DNA of 64,000 nt from assembly GCA_024426085.1 (NCBI GenBank), contig CP087974.1, positions 62,001 to 126,000 on the forward strand, given 5' to 3'. Position 1 is the first letter of the stretch, and each line of letters begins with the position of its first letter. The translations under genes and the position numbers were made by a program. The stretch is from Rhizobium sp. RCAM05350 (lineage in GTDB: Bacteria; Pseudomonadota; Alphaproteobacteria; Rhizobiales; Rhizobiaceae). Below are positions 20,151-30,977 of this stretch, piece after piece. The notes beneath the pieces are model-generated. The model had not been told where the DNA came from, ran no database searches, and saw only the letters and a program-made list of their open reading frames with translations.

Positions 20151-22685
20151 ATGACGTCGAAACTCTTTGCCGCCTTTCTGTCTTTGTGGATGTTTGCTGT
20201 ATCAGCGCCGGTCATGGCGCAGCAGCAGCCAGCCGTCAAAGCTGCTGCGCAACCGGTTGCGGAAGCGGCGAGCCCGCAGGCGCAGGCCGCTGAGCAATTG
20301 GAAGCGGCGCGCAAGAACCTTGAGAGGCTCACCGACCAGGTGAAAAACACCAAGGACGACGACAGCCGGCTTGCCGAACTGAAGGTCGAAATCGATGCGG
20401 GCGCCAAGCAGATCATCGCCACGTCGGTCGCCACCCGACCGCGTCTCAATGAAATCAAGGCGCGCCTGGCTGAGCTCGGAGATCCGCCAGCGGAAGGCGC
20501 ACCGCCGGAGGCCGATGTCGTTACACAGGAACGCAAGCGCCTTCTTGCCGAACGGGGCGAAATCAACGCGCTGACGGGAACGGCCGAGGATTTGTCGATC
20601 CAGGCGACCAAGCTGTCCAACAGCATCACGGCCACGCGCGCGCGCTGTTCAGCAACACGCTTCTGAAACACACTGACATCAACGGTTCGATGGTGATGGA
20701 CGCCGTGGCCTCCCTTGCAGTGGAGCGGCAAGCATTCATGCGTACGGTCGGTAGTTGGCTGACGTTTGCGTGGAATTTCAAACGTTTGCCGCTTTTGTCG
20801 GCTTTGTTTTTCTCGCTGTGTGCGGCACTCGTGCTGTTGGCAGGCACGCGAAAGCTGTTTTTCCCGATGATCCATCGCGAGTTCCTGAGCGAAGAACCGG
20901 GCTACATTACCCGCCTGTCGGTGGCATTCTGGTCAACGATGATCCCAACGGCGGCCATGGCGGTCTTTGCAGTCACGAGCTATTTTTTCCTTCAGGCTTT
21001 CAAGGTTTTGCGGCCCGATATCGCGCCGATCATCTCGATCACGTTGGCTATCTGTGTTGCGCTGCTGTTCGTTTCTGACGCTCTCGAATGCTGTTCTTGC
21101 GCCGAAGCAAAGTGTCTGGCGGCTGGTGCGCGTATCCGATCGCGGTGCACGTCTGCTGGCGCTGTCGATCTTTGCCATGGCGGTCGTCAATGGTCTTGAT
21201 TATTTGGCTGGTACGATCAGCGAGGTCATGGGCTCGCCGGTTATCCTGACCGTCGTCAAGAGCCTGATCGCCACGATCATCATCGGCGTCATTCTCATGG
21301 CGATGTCTCTGATCAGGCCGATCGTTCCGGCCGGCGAGACGCTGGACGGTCCGGGCAAGCCTTGGCCCCGGGCAGTGTCGCTGCTGTTCGTTTTCACTGG
21401 TGTGGCACTGATCATTGCCGCTTTGTCCGGCTATGTCGGTCTTGCCCGCTTCATCGCCACACAGATCGTCATGACCGGCGCCATTCTGGTGACGATGTAT
21501 ATCGGTATCCTGACCGGCAAGGCTGTTGCCAAGCAGAACGCGCTCGGGGACACGGTCGTTGGCCGCTATCTCGAAAAGCGCTTCGGGCTGGAGCAGGTTG
21601 CGCTGGACCAGACCGGTTTGGTCGTGGGGCTCGGCATCTACGTGCTGGTCGTCCTGTTCTTCATTCCATTGATCCTGCTGCAATGGGGTTTCCAGATCGC
21701 CGATATCGAGGCGTGGGCGTACCGCATTTTCACCGACATCAACATCGGCAGCATCAAGATCTCGATTGTCGGCATTCTGGCCGGGATTTTGATGTTTGCG
21801 GCCGGCTACGTCATCACGCGCTGGTTCCAGCGCTGGCTGGACGGTAATGTCATGGCGCGCAGCCGCGTCGATACGGGCGTGCGAAATTCCGTCAAGACGG
21901 GCGTCGGCTATCTTGGGATCGGCCTTGCCGGCCTCATCGGCGTTTCAGCGGCAGGTTTCGATCTGTCGAACCTTGCGCTCGTCGCCGGTGCCTTGTCCCT
22001 CGGTGTCGGTTTTGGTCTGCAGAATATCGTCTCCAATTTCGTCTCCGGACTCATCCTTCTGGTCGAGCGGCCGTTCAAGGTCGGAGACTGGGTGGTGACC
22101 GGTACGACCGAAGGTTTCGTTAAGCGCATTTCGGTTCGCGCGACGGAAATCGAGACCTTCCAGCGCCAGACGATCATGGTGCCGAATTCGCTGTTCATCA
22201 ATGCCTCCGTCGGCAACTGGACCCACAAGAATAAACTTGGCCGGTCGGATATTCCGGTGACCGTCAGTTACAACAGCGCGCCGCGCCAAGTCATGGATAC
22301 GCTGCTGCAAATTGCCGCCGCGCATCCGCTGGTGTTGAAGAATCCGGAGCCGCAGGCGGTCTTCACAGCCTTTGGTGAAGCGACCATGACGTTTGAACTG
22401 CGTGTCTATCTGGCCGATATCGTCAACGGCAATGGCGTGCGCAACGATCTGCGCCTGGCGATCTACGAGCGTTTCAAGGACGATGGTCTTGGCGCACCAT
22501 TCCCAATGGAAGAGCTGGAGCCGGACGTGCCACCGCCGGGGCCTGAGACGGACGCACTTACACTTCAGGCCGATGCCGCAGGTCCAGCCGCAGTCCCGGC
22601 GCCGCCGGAAGACACGGTACGGCGCAGCGGAACGCAACGGCGTCCGCGGCGGGTGACCGTTGAGGCCGTCGGCGACAAAGACTGA
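20151..22685 (+). CDS. Large mechanosensitive channel, MscS family with DUF3772-like N-terminus, frameshifted
   Basis: Inner-membrane osmotic-release channel of the large MscS/MscK type (about 840 residues). It has a signal peptide (ending SAPVMAQQQ), a periplasmic helical, coiled-coil-rich domain (about residues 25-175, DUF3772-like), some ten membrane segments, and the MscS core: LALVAGALSLGVGFGLQNIVSNFVSG pore helix, then the beta domain RPFKVGDWVVTGTTEGFVKRISVRATEIETF and PNSLFI. Frame changes near 20640 and 21088. The C-terminal tail is proline- and arginine-rich. The start is uncertain: ATG 20151 or TTG 20145, the latter better spaced from AAGGA at 20132-20136. Confidence 0.9.
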
Positions 22686-22700
22686 TTCCTCGCTGAGTAA

Positions 22701-22752
22701 ACGACAGGAGCGGTAGCCGGTCCGTGTTAACCTGAGCCGCCGCTCCCGTCGT
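22701..22752 (+). terminator. Inverted repeat after the MscS-type channel
   Basis: ACGACAGGAGCGG pairs with CCGCTCCCGTCGT over 13 bp with one mismatch, 16 bases after the stop. There is no T-run. Likely transcription end or 3' stabiliser. Confidence 0.5.
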
Positions 22753-22927
22753 CGATTGTCGTCTATGCAATGTGAATAGGGTCTTTATCCCGCTGCTGCC
22801 GGTCCAGCCAATTTGCAGGCTGCGCGCCTCTGGTCGTGCAGCACGATGATAATGTCGTAGACAGGCTCTAGTGTCGGCAGCGCAAACTCTAAAATCCGAT
22901 TTCAGTATTCAATCAGGGTCGTGGGCA

Positions 22928-25488
22928 ATGGCAGAATTTCCGCAAAAGGCGAAGGTCGTTATCATCGGGTTGGGGGGATTGTCGGCGCGTCGATCGCACA
23001 CCACCTCATTGAGCGGGGCTGGGACGATATTGTCGGCATCGACAAGTCGGGCATCCCGACCGATATCGGTTCGACGGCGCATGCCTCGGACTTCTGCTAC
23101 ACGACCAGCCACGACTATCTCTCGGTCTGGACCACCCAGTACTCGATCGATTTCTACGAGAAGATGGGCCACTACGCCCGTATCGGCGGCCTCGAAGTGG
23201 CGCGCACCGGCGACGTCACCTGGATGGAAGAAATCAAGCGCAAGCTCTCCTCCGCCAAGGCTTTTGGCACCCGTGCCCATTCCGTTTCGCCGGCAGAAAT
23301 CAAGGCGATGTTCCCGCTGATCGAGGAAGATCAGGTGATGGGCGGCATGTTCGATCCCGATGCAGGCCTCGTCATCCCGCGTTCGCAGACGGTTGCCGGC
23401 AAGCTGGTCGATGCAGCCGAAAAATCGGGCAAGCTTCAGGTTTACGGCAATACGCCGGCCCAGTCGCTGATCGTCGAGGGCGGCCGTATCAAGGGCGTCG
23501 TCACCCATCGCGGCACGATCATGGCCGACCACGTCATCGTTTGCGCCGGTATCTGGGGCCGTCTGATCGCCGAAATGGTCGGCGAGGACCTGCCGGTCAT
23601 GCCAGTTGACCATCCGCTGACCTTTTCGGTCCCTATAACGAGTTCGAAGGCACGGGTAAGGAAATCGGCTTCCCGCTTCTGCGCGATCAGGGCAACTCCG
23701 CCTATATGCGCGACACCGGCGACCCGAAGACCACCGAAGGCGGCCAGATCGAGTGGGGCTATTACGAGACCACAAATCCGCGCCTCTGCCATCCACGCAA
23801 CATTCTCGAAAAGCATGAGGCGCGCCTGTCGCCGTCACAGCGTGACCTCGAGATGGAACAGATCCTCGAGCCGCTCGAAAAGGCAATGGAGCTTACGCCG
23901 ATTCTCGGCGAGCTCGGCTACAACGAAAGCCACTCCTTCAACGGCCTGCTGCAGGTCTCCGCCGCCGGCGGTCCCTCCTGCGGTGAAAGCCAGAAGGTGC
24001 GCGGGCTCTGGTACTGCGTCGCCATCTGGGTCAAAGACGGCCCCGGCTACGGCAAGCTGATTGCCGACTGGATGACGGACGGCCGCACCGAGATCGATCA
24101 TAACAGCATCGACTATCGCGCTTCTATCCGCACCAGCTCACGGAAGAATTCATCGAGAACCGTTGCTACGAGGCAGCCCAGAAGATCTATTTCCCTGCCG
24201 TGCACACCCGCGAACCCTATGCCACAAGCCGCGGCGTCAAGCGCTCCCCCTTCCATGAGCGCGAGAAGGAGCTCGGCGGCTACTTCATGGAACTCGGCGG
24301 CTGGGAGCGTGCGCATGGCTATGCTGCCAACGAGCACCTCTTGGAGAAATACGGCGATCGTGTTCCGGTACGCGAGAACGAGTGGGACAGCCGTCACTTC
24401 TGGCGCGTCTCCAACGCCGAGCACCTGGCGATGAGCGAGGACTGCGGCATCGTCAACCTCTCGCACTTCCACATGGTGGATATCGAAGGGCCGGACCATG
24501 TCGAGCTACTGGAATGGCTCTGCGCGGCGAAGATCGGCGGCGACGGCAATATCGGCAAGGGCATCTACACCCACTTCCTCGATGACGAGGGTATGGTGCG
24601 CGCCGACTTCACCGTCATCCGCATGGCCGACCGTTGCAGGCTGATCAACGGTGCCGATGCCGGCCCGCGCGACTTCCACTACATGCGCCGTGTCGCTGAG
24701 GACCGGGGCCTTGATGTCACCATCACCGATGTGACCGAAAAGTTCATCACCATCGGCATCTGGGGACCTAATGCCCGCGCGAAGCTAAAAACCGTCGTCA
24801 CCGATCCAGCCGGGCTCGATCCGGAAAACTTCGCTTTCGCTGCGATCAAGCCGATCGAAATCGGCGGCAAGCCGGTCACCGCCTTCCGCATCTCCTATGT
24901 CGGCGAGCAGGGCTGGGAACTGCACATGAAGTATGAGGATGGCCTCGCCGTCTGGGATGCGCTGCGCGCTACCGGCGTCATGGCCTTCGGCGTCGAGACC
25001 TATGCCAACTCGCGCCGCATGGAAAAGAGCCTGCGCCTGCAGAATGCCGACCTTCTCACCCAGTACAACCTCATCGAAGCGGACCTTGCCCGCCCGAAGG
25101 TCAAGGAAGCCGATTTCCGCGGCAAGGCAAAGCACCTGGAGTACAAGGCGCGGGACCACCAGCCGGCCATGCTCTGCACACTGGTCATGACGGAAAACAC
25201 CGATAAACAAGGTGTGAAGCGTTATCCGGTTGGGTCAAGCTTCCGGTCATGGATCCGGAGACCGGCGAGGTGCTGATCGACACGCTCGGCCGCCGCTCCT
25301 ACACCACGTCCATCGCCTTCGGCCCGACGATCGGCAAGAACATTGCGCTTGCCTACCTTCCGCATGCCTATTGCCAGGAAGGTCGCAAGCTGAATGTCGA
25401 GTATTTTGCCGAGACGTATCCGGTCGAAGTCGCCGGTATCGGCTACAAGCCGCTCTACGACTCGGAAAACCTCAAGCCGAAGAGCTGA
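22928..25488 (+). CDS. FAD-dependent oxidoreductase/GcvT-like aminomethyltransferase (dimethylglycine/sarcosine dehydrogenase family), frameshifted
   Basis: Two-domain enzyme of about 853 residues: an N-terminal DAO-type FAD domain (VVIIGLGG then IVGASIAHHLIERGW nucleotide-binding start; GSTAHASDFCYTTS) and a C-terminal GcvT folate-binding domain (from about residue 440; MSEDCGIVNLSHFHMVDIEGP, YVGEQGWELHM, GVETYANSRRMEKSLRL). Such enzymes oxidatively demethylate dimethylglycine or sarcosine and pass the one-carbon unit to tetrahydrofolate. Frame changes near 22972 (G-run, six G where seven are needed), 23633, 24118 and 25233. It is followed by a strong terminator at 25519. It fits betaine degradation together with bmt, the corrinoid system and cho transporter in the window; exact substrate is inferred. 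Confidence 0.88.
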
Positions 25489-25518
25489 TATTTTCAAGGT
25501 CAATTGCACAAGAACCCG

Positions 25519-25551
25519 CGCATCCGCTCAATCGAGCGGGTGCGTTTTTCT
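25519..25551 (+). terminator. Rho-independent terminator after the DMGDH-like gene
   Basis: Eleven-base-pair stem CGCATCCGCTC/GAGCGGGTGCG (one G-T pair) with an AATC loop, directly followed by TTTTTCTT. Confidence 0.88.
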
Positions 25552-25807
25552 TATGTTCATTTGCCGGCCGGTTCTCATGTGCAGGGAGGGCTGAGCTGCT
25601 TCATCTGCAGAGCTGACGGTTCGGTACGAGATGAACGCCGGTTATCCTGACCATTCAGCCTCTATTCAGCCGTCTCATCATATTTTCATGCAATTCCTCC
25701 GGTGTGCGTTAGTCTGATGCGGGGTGAAGAGGCATCTTGTTCGGTCCAGGTCTATCGCCTGGAATTGCGAGATGCCAAAAGGGGCGGCGCTGAAGCGCTG
25801 ATAGGCG

Positions 25808-26071
25808 ATGAAAACATTCGTAAGTGCATGTGTTCTGACTGTCGCGATAGCTCTTCCGGCGTGGTCCGCCACCGTGACCAACAAGGATGGTGAGGCTGCC
25901 GTTCTTGTCGTCGTCGAGGGCGAAAACCGCATGGAAGTGGCCATCAGTGCCGGCGGAACGGAGTCGATCTGCCCCAGCGGCTGTTTCATCACGACGCCGA
26001 GTGGCGACCGTATCGGTCTGCAGGGCGACGAAACAATCGAGATCGTCAACGGCTCGGCTGTGGTGAAGTAA
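25808..26071 (+). CDS. Small exported protein (87 aa), unknown function
   Basis: Intact. ATG 25808 opens a signal peptide (MKTFVSACVLTVAIALPAWSA). The mature part of about 67 residues is beta-rich with a two-Cys SICPSGCFI loop, likely a disulfide, and ends EIVNGSAVVK. Probably periplasmic. Similar small proteins are common in rhizobia but I do not recognise a named family. A hairpin terminator follows at 26107. Confidence 0.65.
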   Translation: MKTFVSACVLTVAIALPAWSATVTNKDGEAAVLVVVEGENRMEVAISAGGTESICPSGCFITTPSGDRIGLQGDETIEIVNGSAVVK

Positions 26072-26106
26072 AACGCAGCAACCGCGCGTCCGGTAACTTC
26101 GATCAT

Positions 26107-26137
26107 AAAGCAGCGCAGCATGGGCTTGCGCTGCTTT
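26107..26137 (+). terminator. Hairpin terminator after the 87-aa exported protein
   Basis: AAAGCAGCGCA/TGCGCTGCTTT perfect 11-bp stem with a 9-base loop, 35 bases after the stop. T-residues are within the stem end only. Confidence 0.65.
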
Positions 26138-26267
26138 CGTATCGGGTGCGGGTTTCAATCCGTCTTTTTACCGTGAAACGCGTTTCTATTCCAGCAAGCA
26201 ATTAACGACTGCGAAAACCTTTCTGGGTAGCTTGGCCTCGGGGACAATCTTTTCAGGTAGGCAATCA

Positions 26268-27109
26268 ATGTCATTTTTTGGCGTGTCCGGAATGTACTAT
26301 TCCGGTGAATCCTTGCAGCAGCATCGCATCGTGCTGGCCGAGGACTCAGAATCTCTTCTCCGCCATGGTCTCCAAGAGACTGAAGGAGCTTCTCGACATT
26401 GATGTGATCGTCTGCCGCGACTATGACGACCTTCAGTTTTCCGTCGAAAACGCTTCCTTCCCGGCGACGCTTGCCATTTCCAACATCAATCTGCCTGGGG
26501 CTGAAAACGGCGAGGCTCTGTCCTATCTTATCGACATGAGCGTGCCGACGATCGTCTTCACCGGTACCTTCCAGGAAAGCACCCGCGAGACCATCCTTGC
26601 CAAGGATATTGTCGACTATGTCATCAAGGACAGCGTCTTTGCTGTCGACATGCTGGCTGAATCCGTCTGCCGCTTCCTGACGAACCACAAGCACCACGTC
26701 TTGATCGTCGATGACAGCCCGACGGCGCGCTTTTGACGACACAGTTGAAGCGCTACAATTTTCGCACCAGCTCGGCCGAAAGCGGCGCTGCAGCACTTGA
26801 GTTACTGAAGAAACATCCGGACATCGGCCTGGTGATCACCGATTACAACATGCCCGATATTGATGGCTTCTGAACTGACACGCCTGTATTCGCGGTGCCT
26901 ACGGACCGCATCAGTTGCGCATCATCGGTGTTTCGTCTTCCGCAAACCGGCTCTTGTCGGCGCGTTTCCTGAAGGCGGGCGGCAACGATTTCATGCTGCG
27001 TCCGTTCGTCAATGAAGAGTTTTACTGCCGGGTGAACCAGAACCTCGATACACTGACCAAAATTCAGACTTTGGGCGCAAAAATCGCCAAAAAGCATAAA
27101 CGACGCTGA
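26268..27109 (+). CDS. Double receiver-domain response regulator without output domain, frameshifted
   Basis: About 280 residues forming two CheY-like receivers. The first starts HRIVLAEDS, but at the phosphoacceptor position reads LAISNINLPG, Asn for Asp, so it is probably not phosphorylatable; it also has TIVFTGTFQEST. The second has VLIVDDSPTAR, the acceptor context VITDYNMPDIDGF and the Lys-loop replaced by MLRPF. Frame changes near 26347, 26733 and 26872. It is a paralogue of the next gene's first two domains but lacks GGDEF. It may act by partner binding or dimerisation with the diguanylate cyclase next door. Confidence 0.78.
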
Positions 27110-27332
27110 AGACTACGACTTAAACAAAACGGCGGCCGGAAATGTGACATATTTGTGTTTCCGGCGCCGGTTTGAGACCATTCGACGTGATGATTTAACG
27201 AATTTGCAAGCGCAAACCGTTTCAATGCGCTGAAGGGACAACGGCCGTGTGCTGATCTGATCAGGGGAACGAGCCGGATAAAGATAATATCTGAGAGCCA
27301 GCGTCCATTATGGAAAGCGCCTGCGGCTCACC

Positions 27333-28678
27333 ATGGGATTAACGGAACGTGAGCTTTCGCAGAGCGCCGGGGCGGGCAAACCATATACAGAAGCATGCGG
27401 GCAAACGAATGCTTCTCGTTGAGGATTCGCGTATGTTTGCGGCAGTCCTCAAGCATGGCCTGGAGACTGCCCATGGTGTCGAAATCACCCATTGCGCCTC
27501 ACTGGCGGCGCTTCGAAACGCGGTGGAAATGGACGGCGGCGAATTTTCCGTCGCGGTGCTTGATCTCAACCTGCCGGACGCGCCGAACTGCGAAGCACTC
27601 GACTATGTGATTTCGCATAATATTGCCGCCATCGTCTTCACCGGCTTGTTCAACAACAGCACCCGCGAGGACATCCTTGCGCGCAACGTGGTTGATTGCG
27701 TCATCAAGAGCCGTCCTGATTCCATCAGTCACGTGATCTCTGCTGTCGATCGTGCCCTGACCAATGCGAGAACCAATGTGCTCCTGGTCGATTCCTGATC
27801 CTGTGTCGCGCGCGGCACTGTTTTGCCTTCTCCAGCAGCAGCAGTTTCACGTCACCGACGTCGGTCAAGGGGCTGAGGCATTGCATTTGATGGATGCCGG
27901 CGGTTCCTATGACCTTGTGATAGCCGATGTCGAGCTCTCCGACATGTCTGCCTATGCGCTGCTGACTCAGATCCGCCAGCGCCACGGCGAGGATTCCCTC
28001 AGCGTGATTGCGCTGTCTGCGACTGGTGACCGGCAGCACGCGGCACGGTTCCTGCAAAGCGGCGGCACGGAGTTTATCCAGAAGCCGTTCCTCGTCGAGG
28101 AATTCAACAGTCGTGTGTTTCAGGTCGCGAGCACTCAGAAACGCATCCAGGCGCTGCACGGGCATCGCTCGCGCGATTATCTCACCGATATCTACAACAG
28201 GCGCTACTTCTTCCAGCACGGGCCGCGGCTTGTCGAGCAATGCCTGCGAAGGGGAGAAACGACGTCCATTGCCATCCTCGATATCGATCATTTCAAGCGC
28301 CTGAACGACACCTATGGCCACGAGGTTGGCGATCTGGTGCTGAAGGCCGTTGCAAAGCGCCTGCGCGTTGGTCGGAGAAGAGCATCTGCTCGCCCGTCTT
28401 GGTGGCGAGGAGTTCGGGGTGCTTTTCAACGGGCTCGGGCTGGCTGCCGCCAACGCGTTCTGCGGAAACCTTGCGGCTCGATCTCGCCGGGGCAAAAATA
28501 ACCGCCGACGACGAGGAATTGTCGGTCACGGTGTCGATCGGTCTCGCAACGATCGAGGGGCTCGGAAACCTTCGAAAACTATCTGAATGCCGCCGATCAG
28601 TTTCTCTATATGGCGAAATATGACGGGCGGAACTGTATTGTCTCGGAACTGACCCTGCTTAAATCCATGGCGTCGTGA
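27333..28678 (+). CDS. Response regulator with two receivers and GGDEF domain (PleD-like diguanylate cyclase), frameshifted
   Basis: Cyclic di-GMP synthase of PleD architecture. REC1 (RMLLVEDSRMF, acceptor AVLDLNLPD), REC2 (NVLLVD, acceptor VIADVELSD, FIQKPF), then GGDEF domain with DYLTDIYNRRYFF, AILDIDHFKRLNDTYGHEVGD and the active-site motif ARLGGEEFG. The inhibitory-site positions read GEEH instead of RxxD, so product inhibition should be absent. Frame changes near 27796, 28370, 28460 and 28565. The start is uncertain: ATG 27333 (then an early shift) or GTG 27349, in frame with REC1. It ends TLLKSMAS at 28678. Confidence 0.85.
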
Positions 28679-28735
28679 GGTAACAGGGCGGCGCTATTGA
28701 CGCTGTGCCGCCGCTGTTCAGCCGGATGAGATGAT

Positions 28736-29739
28736 TTACCGCGCTGCCTGCAGCGTCAGCTTGCGTTCGGCGCGCTCCTGCTGGGGCGACCGATTGTAAA
28801 GTTCGCGATAACACTTCGAAAAGTGCGAGGCCGAGACGAAGCCACAGGCAACGGCCACTTCAACCACCGGCATGGCCGACTGCACCAGCAGGTGCCGGGC
28901 GCGGTCCAGCCGGATCTCCAGGTAATAGCGGGCAGGGGAGCGGCCCATCTCCTGGCGGAACAGGCGCTCGATCTGGCGGCGCGACAGGCCGGCACTGTCG
29001 GCGATTTCCAGCAGCGACAGGGGCTCGGACAGGTTGCCTTCCATCAGCTCGATGATCGACAGGACCTTGGCATTCTGCACGCCAAGACGGGCGCGAAGTG
29101 GCAGGCGCTGACGATCATGCGGCCGCGGACGCGATCCGTCAGGGCCTGTTCGCAGACACGGTTGACAAGGTTCTCGCCGAAATCCTGGTCGATCAGGTTC
29201 AGCATCATGTCCAGCGAGGCAGTGCTGCCGGCGCAGGTGTAGATGTTGCTGTCGATCTCATAGAGATCGGCATAGACATCGACCTGCGGGAAGCTTTCGG
29301 CAAAGCCGGGCAGGTTTTCCCAGTGGATCGCACAGCGCTTGCCCGTCAAAAGGCCGGCAGACGCCAGCACATGGGCGCCCGTACAGAGGCTGCCGACCGA
29401 GACGCCGCGATTGTAGACTTCGCGCAGCCAGGCATTGACGGACTTGTTGTTAAAATCCTCGACATAGATGCCGGAACAGACGAGAACCATCGACGGGCGA
29501 TTTTCTCCTCCAAGGAACTTGCGTTCGTCGGCTAGCGAGGTGTTGACCTCCAGGCCGATACCGCTCGATGACAGCACCTGCGTGCCATCCGTTGAGGAAA
29601 GGCGCCACGTATAGGCCTCATAGCCCAGCATACGGTTGGCGATGCGCAGCGTTTCGATTGCCGCGGAAAACGGCAACATAGAAAAGTTAGGCACCAGGAA
29701 GAAGACGAGAGATCGCTTTTTGGTCAGTGGCTTGTTCAT
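28736..29739 (-). CDS. GlxA family (DJ-1/PfpI plus AraC) transcriptional regulator, frameshifted
   Basis: About 333 residues: an N-terminal DJ-1/PfpI-like domain (KRSLVFFLVPNFSMLPFSAAIE, SLCTGAHVLASAGLL) with probable ligand-sensing role, and a C-terminal AraC domain with two helix-turn-helices (LSLLEIADSAGLSRRQIERLF; PVVEVAVACGFVSASHFSKCY). One frame change near 29095. ATG 29739. This is the class to which betaine/carnitine regulators such as GbdR belong. Together with nearby dimethylglycine and betaine genes, that makes control of betaine catabolism plausible. Three copies of ATGTCGCATT lie within 200 bases upstream and may be its own operators. Confidence 0.87.
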
Positions 29740-29760
29740 CGAAGGTCCCATGCGCCGCGG

Positions 29761-29938
29761 ATGTCGCATTTGTCACGTGGAAATGCGCCATCGAGCTTTC
29801 CTGAATGCGACATTGACATGGACGCCAACGACTGGGAAGAAATAAATTCCGGCGCCATCAAGCGACCTGCCGTCGAAAGCGGCAGAATGGTCAGAAAACG
29901 GCCAATAACTTCGTTGTTAACGACAAAAATGTCGCATT
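29761..29938. promoter_or_regulatory. Three exact copies of ATGTCGCATT upstream of the GlxA-type regulator
   Basis: Copies at 29761-29770 and 29929-29938 read ATGTCGCATT on the plus strand. The copy at 29804-29813 is its reverse complement. Two copies extend similarly (ATGTCGCATTCACG and, on the minus strand, ATGTCGCATTCAGG). The first lies 22 bases from the regulator start codon, a position suited to autoregulation. Inferred binding site; no experimental support in the sequence. Confidence 0.5.
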
Positions 29939-30099
29939 CACGTCTTGCCTCTCGGGGTTGCGGCAGGATTTTTACGCCCTGTATCCGGATGTGTCCTCGA
30001 CGGTTTGCGACGTGCTGGAGGGCAGGCCTGAGGTGTCGGAAATAGGCCATGCAAACCGGGTCTGGTACTGGGGAAAACGGTGTCGCTCCCAACACGCAA
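29939..30099. other. Rest of the intergenic region between the GlxA gene and DUF1127
   Basis: From 29740 to 30194 I see no gene with a good start and family likeness. Short open stretches on both strands here (such as 29958-30140) lack ribosome sites. The region holds the 10-mer copies and a terminator at 30100. Confidence 0.4.
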
Positions 30100-30135
30100 A
30101 AAGGGCATTTCGCCATCATGGCCGAAATGCCCTTT
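30100..30135 (-). terminator. Rho-independent terminator of the DUF1127 gene
   Basis: AAAGGGCATTTCG/CGAAATGCCCTTT, 13-bp perfect stem with a 10-base loop. On the minus strand the stem is followed by a run ending TTTTTG, about 60 bases past the DUF1127 stop. Confidence 0.8.
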
Positions 30136-30194
30136 GCTAAACACCATCGACGGTTTTCGACACGGCGGACCGTCACCGACCGTTGCCACCCGCG

Positions 30195-30398
30195 TCATCG
30201 TGGCGATGTATCACCATTGGTTCTGTCGGCGGATGGGAAGCCGATATCCTTCAACGTGTCATACGACAGGCCTTCAAGAGCCCGCTCTGCACGATGACGC
30301 TTCCACGATGCGACAGCACGCGCACGCAGGCTGTAAAGGGTCGAAGCAAAGGACGAATGCCTCGGCTTGGAGCTATGTTCTAAACTGAAGAATGCCAT
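30195..30398 (-). CDS. DUF1127 domain protein (67 aa)
   Basis: Small basic protein with the DUF1127 signature WKRHRAERALEGLSYDTLKDIGFP near its C-terminus. ATG 30398 has GGAACC a few bases upstream. Members of this family in rhizobia and Agrobacterium are linked to RNA turnover and phosphate or carbon adaptation. It is single-gene, with its own terminator. Intact. Confidence 0.82.
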   Translation of the reverse strand: MAFFSLEHSSKPRHSSFASTLYSLRARAVASWKRHRAERALEGLSYDTLKDIGFPSADRTNGDTSPR

Positions 30399-30603
30399 TG
30401 TTCTGGTTCCTTTTGACTGGGAGGTTTCAAAAGGTCGCGACCATGAAAGAGTAATGCCGCAGGGCCATTCATCATTCAAGCGAATATAATTGATCTCTTA
30501 CATCAATAATCATGATGCATCGGCGCGTGCGAAATGACGTTGCCGGCCTTGCAAAAAGCGTGGAATGGCTTGCCACCCCGTTCGGTTCTTTAAGGTTTTT
30601 TTG

Positions 30604-30783
30604 CTAATTTTTGCGGGGCTCGATCGCCGAAAATAGTTCAGATTCACCGGCCGATTGCGTTGTCATGGTGGTCTTTACGAGATCAAGGGTTTGCTGCGGC
30701 GGCGTTCCCTTGGACATTTCGGTTTGAACTCGCCGCATCCAGAGCTTGAGTTGAGCGTCGCTGAAAGGTGAGCCGGATTTCAT
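30604..30783 (-). CDS. Possible 59-aa small protein
   Basis: A minus-strand frame of 60 codons opens at ATG 30783 (MKSGSPFSDAQLKLWMRRVQ) and ends KN-TAG at 30604. It has natural-looking composition (two Trp/Met-rich amphipathic helical stretches, QQTLDLVKTTM), no rare codon bias and sits in an otherwise empty 580-base interval. The ribosome site is weak (GAGAT). No family recognised. A run of A residues follows on the minus strand. Confidence 0.45.
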   Translation of the reverse strand: MKSGSPFSDAQLKLWMRRVQTEMSKGTPPQQTLDLVKTTMTTQSAGESELFSAIEPRKN

Positions 30784-30977
30784 TTGTGGGTATCTCGCTA
30801 AAATACAGTACTGTTATACTCATGTTTTTTCAGCGTCAACTTACGTAACCGTTGCCGTAAATTTCGCCGTTTCGGATTGTGCCCAACTGGTAACTTTCAA
30901 TGATGATTATCCACAGTTGAAAAAATGGACTAAATTAGCGCACCATGGAGAAGTCAGTAATTAGGGTGGAGGGCCCG
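30784..30977. promoter_or_regulatory. Probable promoter region between divergent small genes
   Basis: AT-rich stretch with the palindrome ACAGTACTGT (30805-30816 area), a TATACT -10-like hexamer near 30815-30822 and TTACGTAAC near 30840. It lies between the divergent 59-aa and 69-aa genes. Exact start sites cannot be fixed by eye. Confidence 0.35.

Noticed and set aside
29958..30140. Short plus-strand frame (LRQDFYALYPDV...) in the spacer before DUF1127
   Set aside because: No ribosome site or family likeness, and it runs into the minus-strand terminator.
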